Below are positions 32,921-38,628 of a stretch of 38,628 bases of DNA, one piece after another. Both the position numbers and the translations under genes were made by a program. Origin of the DNA: Bacillota bacterium (lineage in GTDB: Bacteria > Bacillota > Bacilli > Alicyclobacillales > SLC66); assembly GCA_021785975.1 (NCBI GenBank), contig JAJYOE010000013.1, positions 1 through 38,628 of the forward strand. The letters are read 5' to 3'. The notes under the pieces are model-generated. The model saw nothing but the letters and a program-made list of their open reading frames with translations. It was not told where the DNA came from and ran no database searches. Position 1 is the first letter of the stretch; each line of letters opens with the position of its first letter.

Positions 32921-34243
32921 GTGGCAGAAGTAAAGATGCCGAAACTGGGAGAAAGCGTGACGGAAGGAACGCTCGGTAAATGGTTAAAACAGGTGGGCGA
33001 TCACGTCCAAAAGTATGAACCGCTGGTGGAAGTGGTGACGGATAAGGTCAATGCGGAGATTCCATCAGATTTTGAAGGTACGCTTACTGAAATTCTGGTG
33101 AAGGAAAATGAAACCGTTCGCGTTGGCACAGTCATCGCCACCATGATGGAAGCTGGCGCAGTGGCTGAAGCGATTAAAGAAATTAGCAAAGAAGTAGAAG
33201 TTTCCGAGATGGCTACAAATGGGCAGGAACTCTCAATTGAAAAAGAGGCTACCGCATCACAGTCAGTGAATGCTCGCTACTCTCCGCTTGTGTTGAGACT
33301 GGCAACAGATCACCATGTCGATTTAGCGCAAGTCAAGGGAACTGGACTCGGCGGCAGGATTACTCGCAAAGACGTGCTCGCATATATTGAAAAAGGTGGT
33401 GCAACCGTTCCCGTCGCCACGTCACCAGAAGCTAAGTCAGCCCCTATTTTGGACGAGGCGGCAAAACCTGTGGCGGAAGCCTCTATTCTCACACCTACTA
33501 CTTCCACCACTGCGATCACTGCCACTAATGGTGCGGCACCAGAGCGCGAGGAATGGATTGCCGTGACACCAATTAGAAAAACTATCGCTACGCGGATGGT
33601 CGAGAGTAAACATGAAGCTCCGCACGCTTGGATGATGATGGAGGTGGATGCGACTCCTCTAGTACAGCTTCGGGAAAAACACAAGCGCGCATTTCGAGAG
33701 CAAGAAGGCGTCGATCTCACTTTCCTTCCTTTTTTTATCAAAGCTGCAGTCGAGGCGTTAAAAGAATTTCCGCTCGTTAACTCCACCTGGGCAGGAGATA
33801 AAATCATCGTCAAAAAAGACGTCCATATCTCTATTGCTGTGGCGACGGCTGATGCGCTCGTCGTTCCTGTATTGCACCATGCAGATCGACTGAGCATCCT
33901 AGGGATTGCCAAAGGAATTGCAGACCTTGCATCAAGGGCGCGAGCCAATCAGTTACGTCTTGAGGATGTGCAAGGTGGCACGTTTACAGTCAATAACACA
34001 GGTGCATTCGGTTCTGTTTTGTCTCAACCTATTATCAACGCTCCGCAGGCAGCCATCATGACCGTAGAGGCCATTGTCAAGCGGCCAGTCATCAGGAAAG
34101 ACGATAGTATTGCTATTCGCTCTATGGTAAACTTGTGCATGAGTCTTGATCATCGAGTGCTGGATGGTTGGGTGGCAGGCCAATTTATGCGTTCAGTCAA
34201 AGAACGAATAGAAAGCATCGACGATCAATACCGCCTATATTAG
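32921..34243 (+). CDS. bkdB: Branched-chain keto acid dehydrogenase E2 (lipoamide acyltransferase)
   Basis: The 440-residue E2 core transfers the acyl group from lipoamide to CoA. An N-terminal lipoyl domain (1-76) bears the lipoylated Lys42 in VVTDKVNAE. An E3/E1-binding domain lies at about 120-157 ([14 protein letters not shown]). After an Ala/Thr/Pro linker comes the catalytic domain with His411 in DHRVLDG. GTG 32921 is chosen because GGAG is eight bases upstream and the protein then begins at the lipoyl domain as in Bacillus; ATG 32915 is too near that site. The lipoyl synthase gene follows 32 bases later. Confidence 0.94.
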   Translation: MAEVKMPKLGESVTEGTLGKWLKQVGDHVQKYEPLVEVVTDKVNAEIPSDFEGTLTEILVKENETVRVGTVIATMMEAGAVAEAIKEISKEVEVSEMATNGQELSIEKEATASQSVNARYSPLVLRLATDHHVDLAQVKGTGLGGRITRKDVLAYIEKGGATVPVATSPEAKSAPILDEAAKPVAEASILTPTTSTTAITATNGAAPEREEWIAVTPIRKTIATRMVESKHEAPHAWMMMEVDATPLVQLREKHKRAFREQEGVDLTFLPFFIKAAVEALKEFPLVNSTWAGDKIIVKKDVHISIAVATADALVVPVLHHADRLSILGIAKGIADLASRARANQLRLEDVQGGTFTVNNTGAFGSVLSQPIINAPQAAIMTVEAIVKRPVIRKDDSIAIRSMVNLCMSLDHRVLDGWVAGQFMRSVKERIESIDDQYRLY

Positions 34244-34275
34244 TGTCGCATCAGCGCGCGAAAGGAGCGAAGAAG

Positions 34276-35187
34276 GTGAAGGACAACACAACCGCTTCGA
34301 ATGGATCACAACGCCCGCTGCGCAGGCCTGCGTGGTTGAAGGTACAATTGCAAACAGGCGGAGATTTTCAGGAAGTGCGCCATATTATGCGAAGTTCAAA
34401 ACTTCACACGGTATGCGAAGAGGCCAAGTGCCCCAACATTTATGAGTGTTGGTTTCACAAGACGGCCACCTTCATGATTCTTGGCGACACTTGTACAAGA
34501 GCGTGTCGTTTTTGTGCTGTTCACAGCGGCAAGCCCACGATACAAGACCTTGAGGAACCCTTGCGTGTGGCAGAGGCTGTTGTCGATATGGGATTGCGTC
34601 ATGTGGTGATCACTTCCGTTGCAAGGGATGATTTGGAAGATGGCGGCGCAAGCATTTTCGCAAAAACGATCGAAGAAGTACGTAATGCAAAACCGGACTG
34701 TACGATAGAGGTCCTGATTCCGGATTTTATGGGGAATTGGGATGCGCTTCAACTGGTGATGGATGCGAAACCTCACGTGTTGAATCACAACATTGAGACG
34801 GTGAGACGCCTTTCTGATGGAGTTCGTTCCAAAGCGAAGTATGATCGAACGTTAGAATTGTTAAAGACAGCGAAATCTATGCAACCGCAAATTCCCACCA
34901 AGTCGAGCATCATGGTGGGAGTCGGCGAAGAGGTAAATGAAGTACTGGAGACGCTCGATGACCTCAGAAATGCTGGGGTGTCCATCGTGACGATTGGGCA
35001 GTACTTGCAGCCCACTCGAAAACACCTGAATGTGATGAAGTATTATACTCCCGAAGAATTTACGTTTTTTAAGGATGAAGGAAAAAAACGCGGCTTCGAC
35101 CATGTGGAATCGGGACCTCTTGTCAGAAGTTCCTACCACGCTCATGAGCAGGCAAGCGGCGTGTTACAAGTTCAAACTAACCATTGA
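34276..35187 (+). CDS. lipA: Lipoyl synthase (radical SAM)
   Basis: The 303-residue enzyme inserts two sulfurs into octanoyl-lysine to make lipoate. The auxiliary 4Fe-4S cluster is C47-C52-C58 ([12 protein letters not shown]), the radical-SAM cluster C73-C77-C80 (CTRACRFC), and the conserved end RSSYHA is present. GTG 34276 has AAAGGAG upstream; earlier in-frame ATGs overlap the end of bkdB. Placement right behind E2, which needs lipoyl groups, indicates co-expression with the complex it modifies. A strong terminator follows. Confidence 0.94.
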   Translation: MKDNTTASNGSQRPLRRPAWLKVQLQTGGDFQEVRHIMRSSKLHTVCEEAKCPNIYECWFHKTATFMILGDTCTRACRFCAVHSGKPTIQDLEEPLRVAEAVVDMGLRHVVITSVARDDLEDGGASIFAKTIEEVRNAKPDCTIEVLIPDFMGNWDALQLVMDAKPHVLNHNIETVRRLSDGVRSKAKYDRTLELLKTAKSMQPQIPTKSSIMVGVGEEVNEVLETLDDLRNAGVSIVTIGQYLQPTRKHLNVMKYYTPEEFTFFKDEGKKRGFDHVESGPLVRSSYHAHEQASGVLQVQTNH

Positions 35188-35190
35188 AGT

Positions 35191-35224
35191 AAAAACCGGA
35201 GGACGCGTCCCCCGGTTTTTTTAG
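35191..35224. terminator. Bidirectional rho-independent terminator after lipA
   Basis: AAAAACCGG (35191-35199) pairs with CCGGTTTTT (35212-35220) and the T-run continues to 35222. The A-run on the other side gives a T-run on the minus strand, so it also ends the convergent ferredoxin gene. Confidence 0.88.
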
Positions 35225-35236
35225 AAATGATGATAC

Positions 35237-35473
35237 TTATTTATAAAAATCGCGGTTTTTTGCAATCCACTCTTTTTCCGAATCCGGCACAAAATCTTCC
35301 TGATATATGGCGGATACGGGGCATACCCCTTCACAGGCACCGCAGTCAATACAGGTGTCCGGATCAATCAAATACGTCTCTCCCGCGTCATGGATTGCAT
35401 CGACAGGGCAGGCTTCCACACAAGATGCATCTTTGGTTCCTATGCATGGCGATGTAATGACAAATGCCATCAT
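35237..35473 (-). CDS. Ferredoxin, seven-iron type
   Basis: A small electron carrier of 78 residues (77 if counted from the second ATG at 35470). The first cluster spacing C-x7-C-x3-CP (residues 9, 17, 21 from the second Met) is that of a 3Fe-4S site; the second, CIDCGACEGVCP, binds 4Fe-4S. The opening MAFVITSPCIG and the tail VPDSEKEWI match Bacillus ferredoxins. GAGGAGGG lies just upstream of the paired ATGs. It is divergent from the DUF2249 operon across an intergenic region that holds a TGTGA-N6-TCACA box, so both could share control. Confidence 0.92.
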   Translation of the reverse strand: MMAFVITSPCIGTKDASCVEACPVDAIHDAGETYLIDPDTCIDCGACEGVCPVSAIYQEDFVPDSEKEWIAKNRDFYK

Positions 35474-35547
35474 TAATCCCTCCTCATTACTCACTCTAAT
35501 ACCATTCTGTCTAAAGGGTTATGTTATTAATCACAGCCTTCAAAAAG

Positions 35548-35563
35548 TGTGACGCGTCTCACA
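35548..35563. promoter_or_regulatory. Fnr/Crp-family operator, TGTGA-N6-TCACA
   Basis: A perfect TGTGA (35548-35552), six bases and TCACA (35559-35563) match the consensus known for Bacillus Fnr. Its centre, 35555.5, is 41.5 bases before a start point near 35597 predicted from the -10 below, the spacing of a class II activator site. No regulator gene of this family is in the window. Confidence 0.75.
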
Positions 35564-35584
35564 ATGCGCAATGTTATCTTGAGT

Positions 35585-35590
35585 CATAAT
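35585..35590 (+). promoter_or_regulatory. Predicted -10 element of the DUF2249 operon
   Basis: CATAAT matches five of six bases of the -10 consensus. No clear -35 exists, as expected for an activator-dependent promoter. A short stem, ACCCGT (35593-35598) with ACGGGT (35611-35616), lies at the start of the leader before AAAGGAG at 35621. Confidence 0.5.
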
Positions 35591-35637
35591 AAACCCGTCA
35601 CTAAAATTTAACGGGTGAGTAAAGGAGAAGAAAATTG

Positions 35638-35907
35638 ATGAATATTGAAAGTGCAGCCATTGTGATTGACGTCAGGCAGTTTGCGCCTGTCTATAAGCAT
35701 CAAATTATTTTTGCGGCCTGGGAAGCTTTAACAAACGGCGCGAAAATGTACCTCATCAACGACCATGACCCAAAACCGCTTTATTACCAATTGGCGGCAG
35801 AGTATCCGGGCTCGTTCAGCTGGAATTACATTGAATCTGGCCCGGAAATCTGGCGGATTGAAGTGCTGAAGTCGCTCGAGGGACAAAGCGGGAACGTGGC
35901 AAGATAG
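35638..35907 (+). CDS. DUF2249 domain protein
   Basis: This 89-residue protein is one DUF2249 domain: IDVRQFAPVYKH, then NDHDPKPLYYQLAAEYPGSF and the end GPEIWRIEV, with the HDP motif intact. DUF2249 proteins commonly lie beside hemerythrins, NnrS and nitric oxide reductase genes, and a role in redox or NO biology is suspected but not proven. ATG 35638 follows AAAGGAG at 35621-35627; a TTG at 35635 also fits. It is the first gene behind the Fnr-type box and the other DUF2249 gene follows 13 bases later. Confidence 0.85.
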   Translation: MNIESAAIVIDVRQFAPVYKHQIIFAAWEALTNGAKMYLINDHDPKPLYYQLAAEYPGSFSWNYIESGPEIWRIEVLKSLEGQSGNVAR

Positions 35908-35920
35908 GAGGGTGATCAAG

Positions 35921-36391
35921 TTGGCACGACAGATCATTGAGCTAGACGTTAGAGAAATGTTAAAAACAAAGCAGGATCCATTTGAACGGATTATGGCAAC
36001 AGTTCAACAGCTGGAGGCAAATGACGTGTTAGAACTTCATGCCACTTTCAGACCTGAACCGCTCCTTAAAGTACTGGGTAAACAGGGATTCCGACATGCC
36101 GTTGTTGAAGAGGCAACTGATCATGTGATCGTTCAGTTTTATAAAAGTAGAGAGGATCTGCCGATATTTCATTTGGATAACCGGGGACTCGAGCCGCCGC
36201 AACCGATGGTGAGGACACTCGAATTTCTCGATCAAGAAACACAGTGTCAAAATGGAACGATGGGTGTTGAAATATGGAATGAACGCGTACCTGCGTTACT
36301 TCTTCCAGAACTCACTGAGCGTGCTTTTGAGTTTCAGGTTACGGATGAAGAAGAGGGAACAGTGAGAGTAAAAATCTTTCGCAATCAGTAA
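35921..36391 (+). CDS. Tandem DUF2249 protein (two diverged copies)
   Basis: The 156-residue protein holds two DUF2249-like units. The first (about 3-73) runs IIELDVREML to HVIVQFYK and keeps HATFRPEPLLKVL in place of the HDP loop. The second (about 82-156) runs FHLDNRGLEPPQP to VRVKIFR and has IWNERVPALLLPELTERAF at the same place. The His of the first motif is kept and the second has lost it. TTG 35921 is chosen because AGGAGGG ends eight bases upstream. It lies in the same operon as the single-domain protein. The two genes together encode three such domains. Confidence 0.78.
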   Translation: MARQIIELDVREMLKTKQDPFERIMATVQQLEANDVLELHATFRPEPLLKVLGKQGFRHAVVEEATDHVIVQFYKSREDLPIFHLDNRGLEPPQPMVRTLEFLDQETQCQNGTMGVEIWNERVPALLLPELTERAFEFQVTDEEEGTVRVKIFRNQ

Positions 36392-36408
36392 GAAAGGGTG
36401 TGAATAAA

Positions 36409-37704
36409 GTGCAAACACTGGCACGCACACCTGCAGGGGGGATCACCACTAGTCAATCTCCTCCCTTTTCTCTTCCCATTCGCTATATGTTGCTTGGAAT
36501 GGTTGGTTTTCTTGTCTTTGCAGTCGATCTCGTCATTCAATCAAGCGGGTTAAACGGGCATAACACGTTTCTTCCCAGTATCGTGGCGTTAACCCATCTT
36601 TTGACACTGGGATCGCTACTTGCTTTTGTGATGGGGGCAGTATATCAACTTTCGACCGTAGCGTTTTTAGTTCCGATCAAAACGGTGACGGTTGCAAAAT
36701 GGAATTTCTGGCTATATGCCATCAGCATAGTAGGACTCATCATTTCAATGATGGTCTGGTGGGTGATGGGGCTGATGATTTTTGGAACGTTAGCGGTGAT
36801 CGCCATTTATCTATACTCCCTCATCATCATCTGGTCTGTCATGGCGACGAATCTCAGAGGTGCCATGCAATGGTTTGTCCTCTCGGCTCATGTCTATCTG
36901 ATCGTTGCGGTCAGTCTGGCGCTTTTACTTATAATTTCGTTTATGGTTCCCGGGTTTCTCGCTAATGTTTATCAACCACTGCTTCTCTCCCACATCATTT
37001 TTGCAGCGGGCGGGTTTTTCACATTCCTTGCGATGGGATTCAGTTTTAAGCTGCTGCCAATGTTCACCTTGTCTCACGGATTTTCAACGTCCAGGCAAAA
37101 ATGGACATTGATTCTCCTTCACATTGCGCTTTGGGCGTTTATTGCAGGCATCTGGCTAAATGACCGAAGTGCATTATGGGTCGCAGGCATCATAGGTATC
37201 GCAGCTTTTATCAACCATCTCTTCGATGTGAGAGGAATTATGAAAAAACGCTTGCGTAAAAACACGGAGGCTCCAATTTATGCGGTGTTAATTGCTGCCT
37301 ATTCGGGAGGTTTCGCTTTCTTGCTGCTTTTTGTTCAACTGGGAGTGGCATTGCAGATTGCAGGCTGGCAGGAGATCGTGACTTTTTATCTGATGGGATG
37401 GATCACGTTGACGGTGATGGGATTTGCCTATAAAATCATCCCATTTTTAATCTGGAACGAACGATTCAGAAAAAAAATAGGGAAGGAAAAGACCCCGATG
37501 ATTGCCGACCTGCTCCACCCCAATCGGGCAAAACCGGTATTGATTGGATTTTTGGCGGGACTTATCTTGTTGACGGTATGCTCATTGATGGAATGGATTC
37601 CCGGTACTGTGATCGGGACCTTGATGATTGGTGCTTCCATCGCAGTATTTGCCATCCAGTTATTGCTTGTCGTTAATCTTAAAAAAGTGGGAAAGGAGCG
37701 GTAG
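36409..37704 (+). CDS. NnrS/heme-copper oxidase subunit I-like membrane protein
   Basis: This 431-residue protein has about 12 hydrophobic helices and conserved helix histidines: ALTHLLTLGSLLAFVMGAVY, LSAHVYLIVAVSL, LLSHIIFAAGGFFTFLAMGF followed by KLLPMFTLSHG, and a final MGWITLTVMGFAYKIIPFL. These segments match the NnrS and COX1-like heme/copper membrane family. It could bind heme and deal with nitric oxide or oxygen, but it lacks the full set of oxidase ligands that I could confirm by eye. GTG 36409 lies ten bases after AAAGGG; an in-frame GTG at 36400 is too near. It sits in the middle of the DUF2249 operon. Confidence 0.75.
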   Translation: MQTLARTPAGGITTSQSPPFSLPIRYMLLGMVGFLVFAVDLVIQSSGLNGHNTFLPSIVALTHLLTLGSLLAFVMGAVYQLSTVAFLVPIKTVTVAKWNFWLYAISIVGLIISMMVWWVMGLMIFGTLAVIAIYLYSLIIIWSVMATNLRGAMQWFVLSAHVYLIVAVSLALLLIISFMVPGFLANVYQPLLLSHIIFAAGGFFTFLAMGFSFKLLPMFTLSHGFSTSRQKWTLILLHIALWAFIAGIWLNDRSALWVAGIIGIAAFINHLFDVRGIMKKRLRKNTEAPIYAVLIAAYSGGFAFLLLFVQLGVALQIAGWQEIVTFYLMGWITLTVMGFAYKIIPFLIWNERFRKKIGKEKTPMIADLLHPNRAKPVLIGFLAGLILLTVCSLMEWIPGTVIGTLMIGASIAVFAIQLLLVVNLKKVGKER

Positions 37705-37708
37705 GGAC

Positions 37709-38008
37709 ATGATTGATCTGGATGAAGTGAGGGAAAAACTCAAAGAAGTTTATGATCCTGAAATAGGAATCAATGTGGTGGACCTTGGCTTGATTTATAA
37801 ACTTGAAGAGGTAGAAGAAGGCACCCTGCACATTGAAATGACCATGACTACGCCAGGATGTCCTGCGCATGATAATATCAGTCAGGCGGTCGAATGGACG
37901 GCATCACTGGCAGCTGGTGTGGGGTTGGTAAAAGTGGATGTGGTGTGGGACCCGCCCTGGTCACCGGAAAAAATGTCTGAAGCGGCTCGTGCGCAACTTC
38001 ATTTTTAA
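37709..38008 (+). CDS. MIP18/DUF59-family iron-sulfur assembly factor
   Basis: The 99-residue protein starts with YDPEIGINVVDLGLIY, has the conserved cysteine in TTPGCPAHDNI, and ends VVWDPPWSPEKMSEAARAQL, the full MIP18/PaaD/SufT-like pattern. Such proteins help mature or repair Fe-S proteins. ATG 37709 is five bases after the membrane protein stop, with AAAGGAG in the end of that gene. In this operon it would mend clusters damaged by NO or oxygen, which is inference from neighbours. Confidence 0.88.
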   Translation: MIDLDEVREKLKEVYDPEIGINVVDLGLIYKLEEVEEGTLHIEMTMTTPGCPAHDNISQAVEWTASLAAGVGLVKVDVVWDPPWSPEKMSEAARAQLHF

Positions 38009-38028
38009 GAATGTAGGTGGTAGCAAGT

Positions 38029-38256
38029 TTGATTGAGGAGAATCGTCAAATTGAAAAGCTTCACCATGATGCCTCCGAATTTCTAGCCACTTATGAAGCA
38101 CTCAAAGACAGTCACGTGTTAACGCTGTTTAACAATAAGATGAATGATTTGACGCTCGCACTACTCAACCATTTTGGGAAAGAGGACAGCCATTTGTTTC
38201 CCATAGCAAGCCATCTCATGACTTCAGTGGAAAAGGCGGAAATTGCCCGCGAATGA
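38029..38256 (+). CDS. Short hemerythrin-like (HHE) protein
   Basis: This 75-residue protein resembles one half of a hemerythrin domain: an N-terminal LHHDASEFL histidine pair and a later LNHFGKEDSHLFPIA motif (HxxxE...FP). A complete hemerythrin needs about 130 residues and more ligands, so this is either a half-domain that dimerises around a di-iron site or a truncated gene. The sequence after its stop shows no further hemerythrin motif. TTG 38029 follows AGGTGG by eight bases; a GTG at 38017 overlaps it. Last gene of the operon. Confidence 0.65.
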   Translation: MIEENRQIEKLHHDASEFLATYEALKDSHVLTLFNNKMNDLTLALLNHFGKEDSHLFPIASHLMTSVEKAEIARE

Positions 38257-38304
38257 GCGCATGTATAAGTGAAAACGGTGAATGAACATGTATCTCTATT
38301 AAAT

Positions 38305-38336
38305 GCCCGTCTGCACGATGAGACGGGCTGATCTTT
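38305..38336 (+). terminator. Terminator of the DUF2249/hemerythrin operon
   Basis: GCCCGTCT (38305-38312) pairs with AGACGGGC (38321-38328) around an eight-base loop and is followed by TGATCTTTT. Confidence 0.75.
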
Positions 38337-38401
38337 TGAATCACAGCATCAATCAAAATAGCATGTATACAAATGGGCAACTTGTTGAGAGATTCAGGAT
38401 G

Positions 38402-38421
38402 TGATAAGAATATACTTATCA
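38402..38421. promoter_or_regulatory. Palindromic operator upstream of the MFS transporter
   Basis: TGATAAG (38402-38408), AATATA, CTTATCA (38415-38421) make a perfect seven-base inverted repeat, 29 bases before the ATG. The half-site resembles metal-regulator boxes, but the spacing differs from a Fur box. A dimeric repressor site is likely. Confidence 0.6.
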
Positions 38422-38449
38422 ATTATTGATATGTATAGGGGGGATCGAA

Positions 38450-38628
38450 ATGAGGGGCATCTTCAATTCTTTTGCCATCAAAAATTATCGCTGGCTGTGG
38501 ATGATCACTACGCTTACCAACGCTGGATCCTGGACGTTTACGCTAGTGGTGACCTGGCAGGCATATGCACTCACTCATTCCTCCACGTGGTCAGGCGCGA
38601 TGATGTTTGCGACACTCATCCCAAACAT
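38450..38628 (+). CDS. MFS transporter, N-terminal part (3' end outside window)
   Basis: The first 59 residues are visible. They start with FNSFAIKNYRWLW and a first helix (TTLTNAGSWTFTLVVTWQA), then LTHSSTWSGAMMFAT, which is the usual beginning of EntS/MFS_3-type exporters. GGGGGG lies upstream of ATG 38450. The substrate cannot be read from this part. The TGATAAG palindrome just upstream suggests repressor control. Confidence 0.8.
   Translation, partial: MRGIFNSFAIKNYRWLWMITTLTNAGSWTFTLVVTWQAYALTHSSTWSGAMMFATLIPN

Noticed and set aside
1-38628. Transposons, phage genes, CRISPR, tRNA or rRNA genes
   Set aside because: Read through for transposase motifs, regularly spaced repeats and tRNA-like cloverleaf ends; none was convincing.

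Overview
The window reads as chromosomal DNA of a Gram-positive Firmicute of roughly 50% G+C. Strong AGGAGG-type ribosome binding sites and many TTG/GTG starts support this. So do a sigma-54/BkdR-controlled branched-chain keto acid operon of Bacillus type and a BMP/NupOPQ-like nucleoside ABC transporter. An Alicyclobacillaceae-like bacterium is my best guess; that placement is inference, not something the sequence proves. I saw no rRNA, tRNA, insertion sequence, CRISPR array or phage gene, and gene density is high with no gap above 300 bases.

Layout. 1-7600: 3' end of cobalamin methionine synthase, a convergent THUMP-type RNA methyltransferase, then a rightward run of a split MaoC-type dehydratase pair, a FabG-like reductase, an isochorismatase-fold hydrolase, glucose-6-phosphate isomerase, cysteine synthase and an OsmC protein, closed by a terminator. 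7600-14200: a leftward fatty-acyl-CoA ligase and a complete BMP-type ABC importer operon with its own sigma-A promoter. 14200-17650: a Rieske protein, an SDR enzyme, a decayed HD-GYP fragment, a LysR regulator and a hotdog thioesterase. 17700-20600: a tightly coupled three-gene set of a HisD-like dehydrogenase, a HisB-like dehydratase and a HAD hydrolase. The first two have changed metal/substrate residues, so this may be a histidine-like pathway rather than histidine synthesis. 20585-23130: a membrane-anchored GH18 protein, a metallo-beta-lactamase-fold hydrolase and a 59-residue unknown. 23169-25790: molybdenum cofactor genes (moeB-like, a MoaD-MoaE fusion, moaC, moaB/mog). 26127-35190: BkdR, its operator array, a sigma-54 promoter, and the operon for leucine dehydrogenase, E3, E1 alpha, E1 beta, E2 and lipoyl synthase. 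35237-38256: a leftward ferredoxin, then a rightward operon behind a TGTGA-N6-TCACA box with two DUF2249 proteins, an NnrS/heme-copper-like membrane protein, a MIP18-type Fe-S factor and a short hemerythrin-like protein. The window ends in the start of an MFS transporter.

How the genes work together. The bkd block turns leucine, isoleucine and valine into branched acyl-CoAs; the ptb and buk kinase genes of Bacillus are not in this block, which suggests flow into branched fatty acids. The MaoC/FabG trio and the acyl-CoA ligase would handle acyl-thioesters. The two most promising unexplained systems are the HisD/HisB/HAD cassette and the Fnr-box DUF2249/NnrS-like/hemerythrin operon, which looks like an anaerobic or nitrosative-stress module.
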